6,377 nucleotides of DNA from Fimbriimonadia bacterium (GTDB lineage Bacteria > Armatimonadota > Fimbriimonadia > Fimbriimonadales > Fimbriimonadaceae): positions 1 to 6,377 of the forward strand of contig JALGXY010000452.1 of the NCBI GenBank assembly GCA_029824495.1. The letters are read 5' to 3'. How positions within the stretch are numbered: the first letter of the stretch is position 1; every line of letters begins with the position of its first letter. The translations under genes and the position numbers were made by a program. This document shows positions 5,513 through 6,377 of the stretch, piece after piece. The notes beneath the pieces are model-generated. The model was not told the origin of the DNA. It made no database searches and was given only the letters and a program-made list of their open reading frames with translations.

Positions 5513-6377
5513 GAAACCCTATTGTAAACGAATTGGCTCGATCTTGAGCATCAGCTTCGTTCTGGCTGCAGCGGCCGATGCAGCAACCTATCAGGTTGAA
5601 AGGATGTCGGCGTTTGACTCTGCCTTGATCACGATTACACTTGATGAGCCGAGCCAGGAGTTCAGAATGCCTGCTTGGGCGCCGGGTGACTATGAGCTCT
5701 TCAACTACGGCAAGCTCCTTTCGCGCGTGGCTTTCAGTCTCGACGGCAAGGCGGCTGAGGCGAAGAAGAGTGCTTCTGATCCGAATCTGTGGGTGATTCC
5801 GGGCGGTGCCGATGAGGTTGTCTATCGCGTCAAAGAGAGTGCAGGAAACTTCTCGCCAAATCTGCGAGTGAAGTCGAGCGAGATTTTTGTGAGTGGACCC
5901 GGTGTATTGGGCTGGTTTAAAGGTCATGCGGACGAAAAACAGACGTTGTTCGTCAAGCAGGGCCGGAACGAGACTGCCTTCTGCGCCCTGCCTGCAGGTG
6001 AGAACCGCGCGGGATACGCTTCTTATCTGGCGGAAGACTATGATCAGCTGATCGACTCTCCGTTTGTTGTGGGAGCTGATGTCGAAGTCCACACATTTGA
6101 TGTGGGCGGAAAACCGCACATGATCGTCTCTTGCGGCGGTCTGCCGACAGTTGACGGCCCAAGCTGGCAGTCTATGGTGACCCCGATCGTTCTCGAAGCT
6201 CAGAAACTCTTCGGAAACCTGCCGTACAGTCAGTACGGTTTTATCTGTGACTTTGGGGGCCGAGGCGGCGGTCTAGAACACAAGGACTCAACACGCCTCG
6301 GACTCTTCTCTCGTAATCCGATGAGAGCTCAAGGGCTGGTGGCTCATGAATACGTGCACACCTTTAATGTGAAGAGG
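5511..6377 (+). CDS. M61-family metallopeptidase (glycyl aminopeptidase type), 3' partial
   Basis: This frame is open from ATG 5511 to the right edge (289 codons, no stop). The N-terminus MKPYCKRIGSILSISFVLAA followed by AAD-A is an export signal with a likely signal peptidase I site (ADA, about residue 24). Residues 26-200 resemble the beta-rich N-terminal domain of M61 enzymes, with the hallmark FRMPAWAPGDYELFNYGKLL (52-71). The peptidase domain then begins: GFICDFGGRGGGLEHKDS (243-260) holds the family GGLEH motif, and HEYVHTFNVKR (279-289) holds the HExxH zinc site followed by the M61-typical NVKR. The residue before NVKR is Phe where Trp is common. The third zinc ligand and any PDZ domain lie beyond the window. 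M61 enzymes remove N-terminal Gly or Ala from peptides. The start overlaps the divergent acetyltransferase start; no Shine-Dalgarno is evident. Confidence 0.92.
   Translation, partial: MKPYCKRIGSILSISFVLAAAADAATYQVERMSAFDSALITITLDEPSQEFRMPAWAPGDYELFNYGKLLSRVAFSLDGKAAEAKKSASDPNLWVIPGGADEVVYRVKESAGNFSPNLRVKSSEIFVSGPGVLGWFKGHADEKQTLFVKQGRNETAFCALPAGENRAGYASYLAEDYDQLIDSPFVVGADVEVHTFDVGGKPHMIVSCGGLPTVDGPSWQSMVTPIVLEAQKLFGNLPYSQYGFICDFGGRGGGLEHKDSTRLGLFSRNPMRAQGLVAHEYVHTFNVKR
5521..5526 (-). promoter_or_regulatory. Putative -10 box of the acetyltransferase gene
   Basis: On the minus strand these bases read TACAAT, one mismatch to the sigma-70 consensus, ending 8 bases before the ATG at 5512. Transcription would begin at or within a few bases of the start codon. 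No clear -35 is visible (the 17-base position reads GCTCAA). The box lies inside the first codons of the M61 gene on the other strand. Confidence 0.4.

Noticed and set aside
5484..6119. A 211-codon minus-strand open frame opposite the M61 gene
   Set aside because: It has no recognisable domain, is rich in Arg, Leu and Ser as antisense shadows usually are, overlaps the acetyltransferase start, and lies over a plus-strand frame with unmistakable M61 motifs.

Overview
The window is a gene-dense piece of a bacterial chromosome of moderate GC (roughly mid-50s percent by eye). I see no RNA genes, insertion sequences, CRISPR arrays or phage genes. Two lipobox-type signal peptides, a possible third and one ordinary export signal indicate a cell that sorts proteins to its envelope. 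The lineage is not resolved. Shine-Dalgarno-led genes mixed with apparently leaderless ones, and the gene families present, would fit a Gram-negative environmental phylum such as Armatimonadota, but that is only a guess.

Layout. Bases 1-1580 hold the tail of one probable M16 peptidase-like protein followed, with an ATGA overlap, by a complete M16-like protein that lacks the zinc motif. Twelve bases later comes a DUF4382-type lipoprotein gene whose reading frame is cut by one in-frame TAA at 2250; the rest of the domain continues in the same frame to 2399. A second, intact DUF4382 paralog (2499-3296) follows after a 99-base spacer with a strong ribosome binding site. These four genes run the same way and look like a cell-envelope cluster.

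From 3289 to the right edge the genes alternate strand with almost no spacer: a PD-(D/E)XK (RecB/AddB-like) nuclease on minus (3289-4053), a secreted endonuclease/exonuclease/phosphatase-family lipoprotein on plus (4090-5118), a small GNAT acetyltransferase on minus (5111-5512), and the start of an M61 glycyl-aminopeptidase-type metalloprotease on plus (5511-right edge). Both convergent pairs overlap by exactly 8 bases at their stops. One divergent pair is 36 bases apart around a perfect inverted repeat; the other shares a CATG in which the two start codons overlap.

How they relate. The M16-like pair, the two lipoproteins, the secreted EEP protein and the M61 peptidase all act in or beyond the envelope; the PD-(D/E)XK nuclease and the acetyltransferase are presumably cytoplasmic. 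Nothing shows that they form one pathway. I do not see a convincing new multi-gene system. The points most worth checking are the interrupted lipoprotein gene, the overlapping gene ends and starts, and the apparent leaderless divergent promoters.
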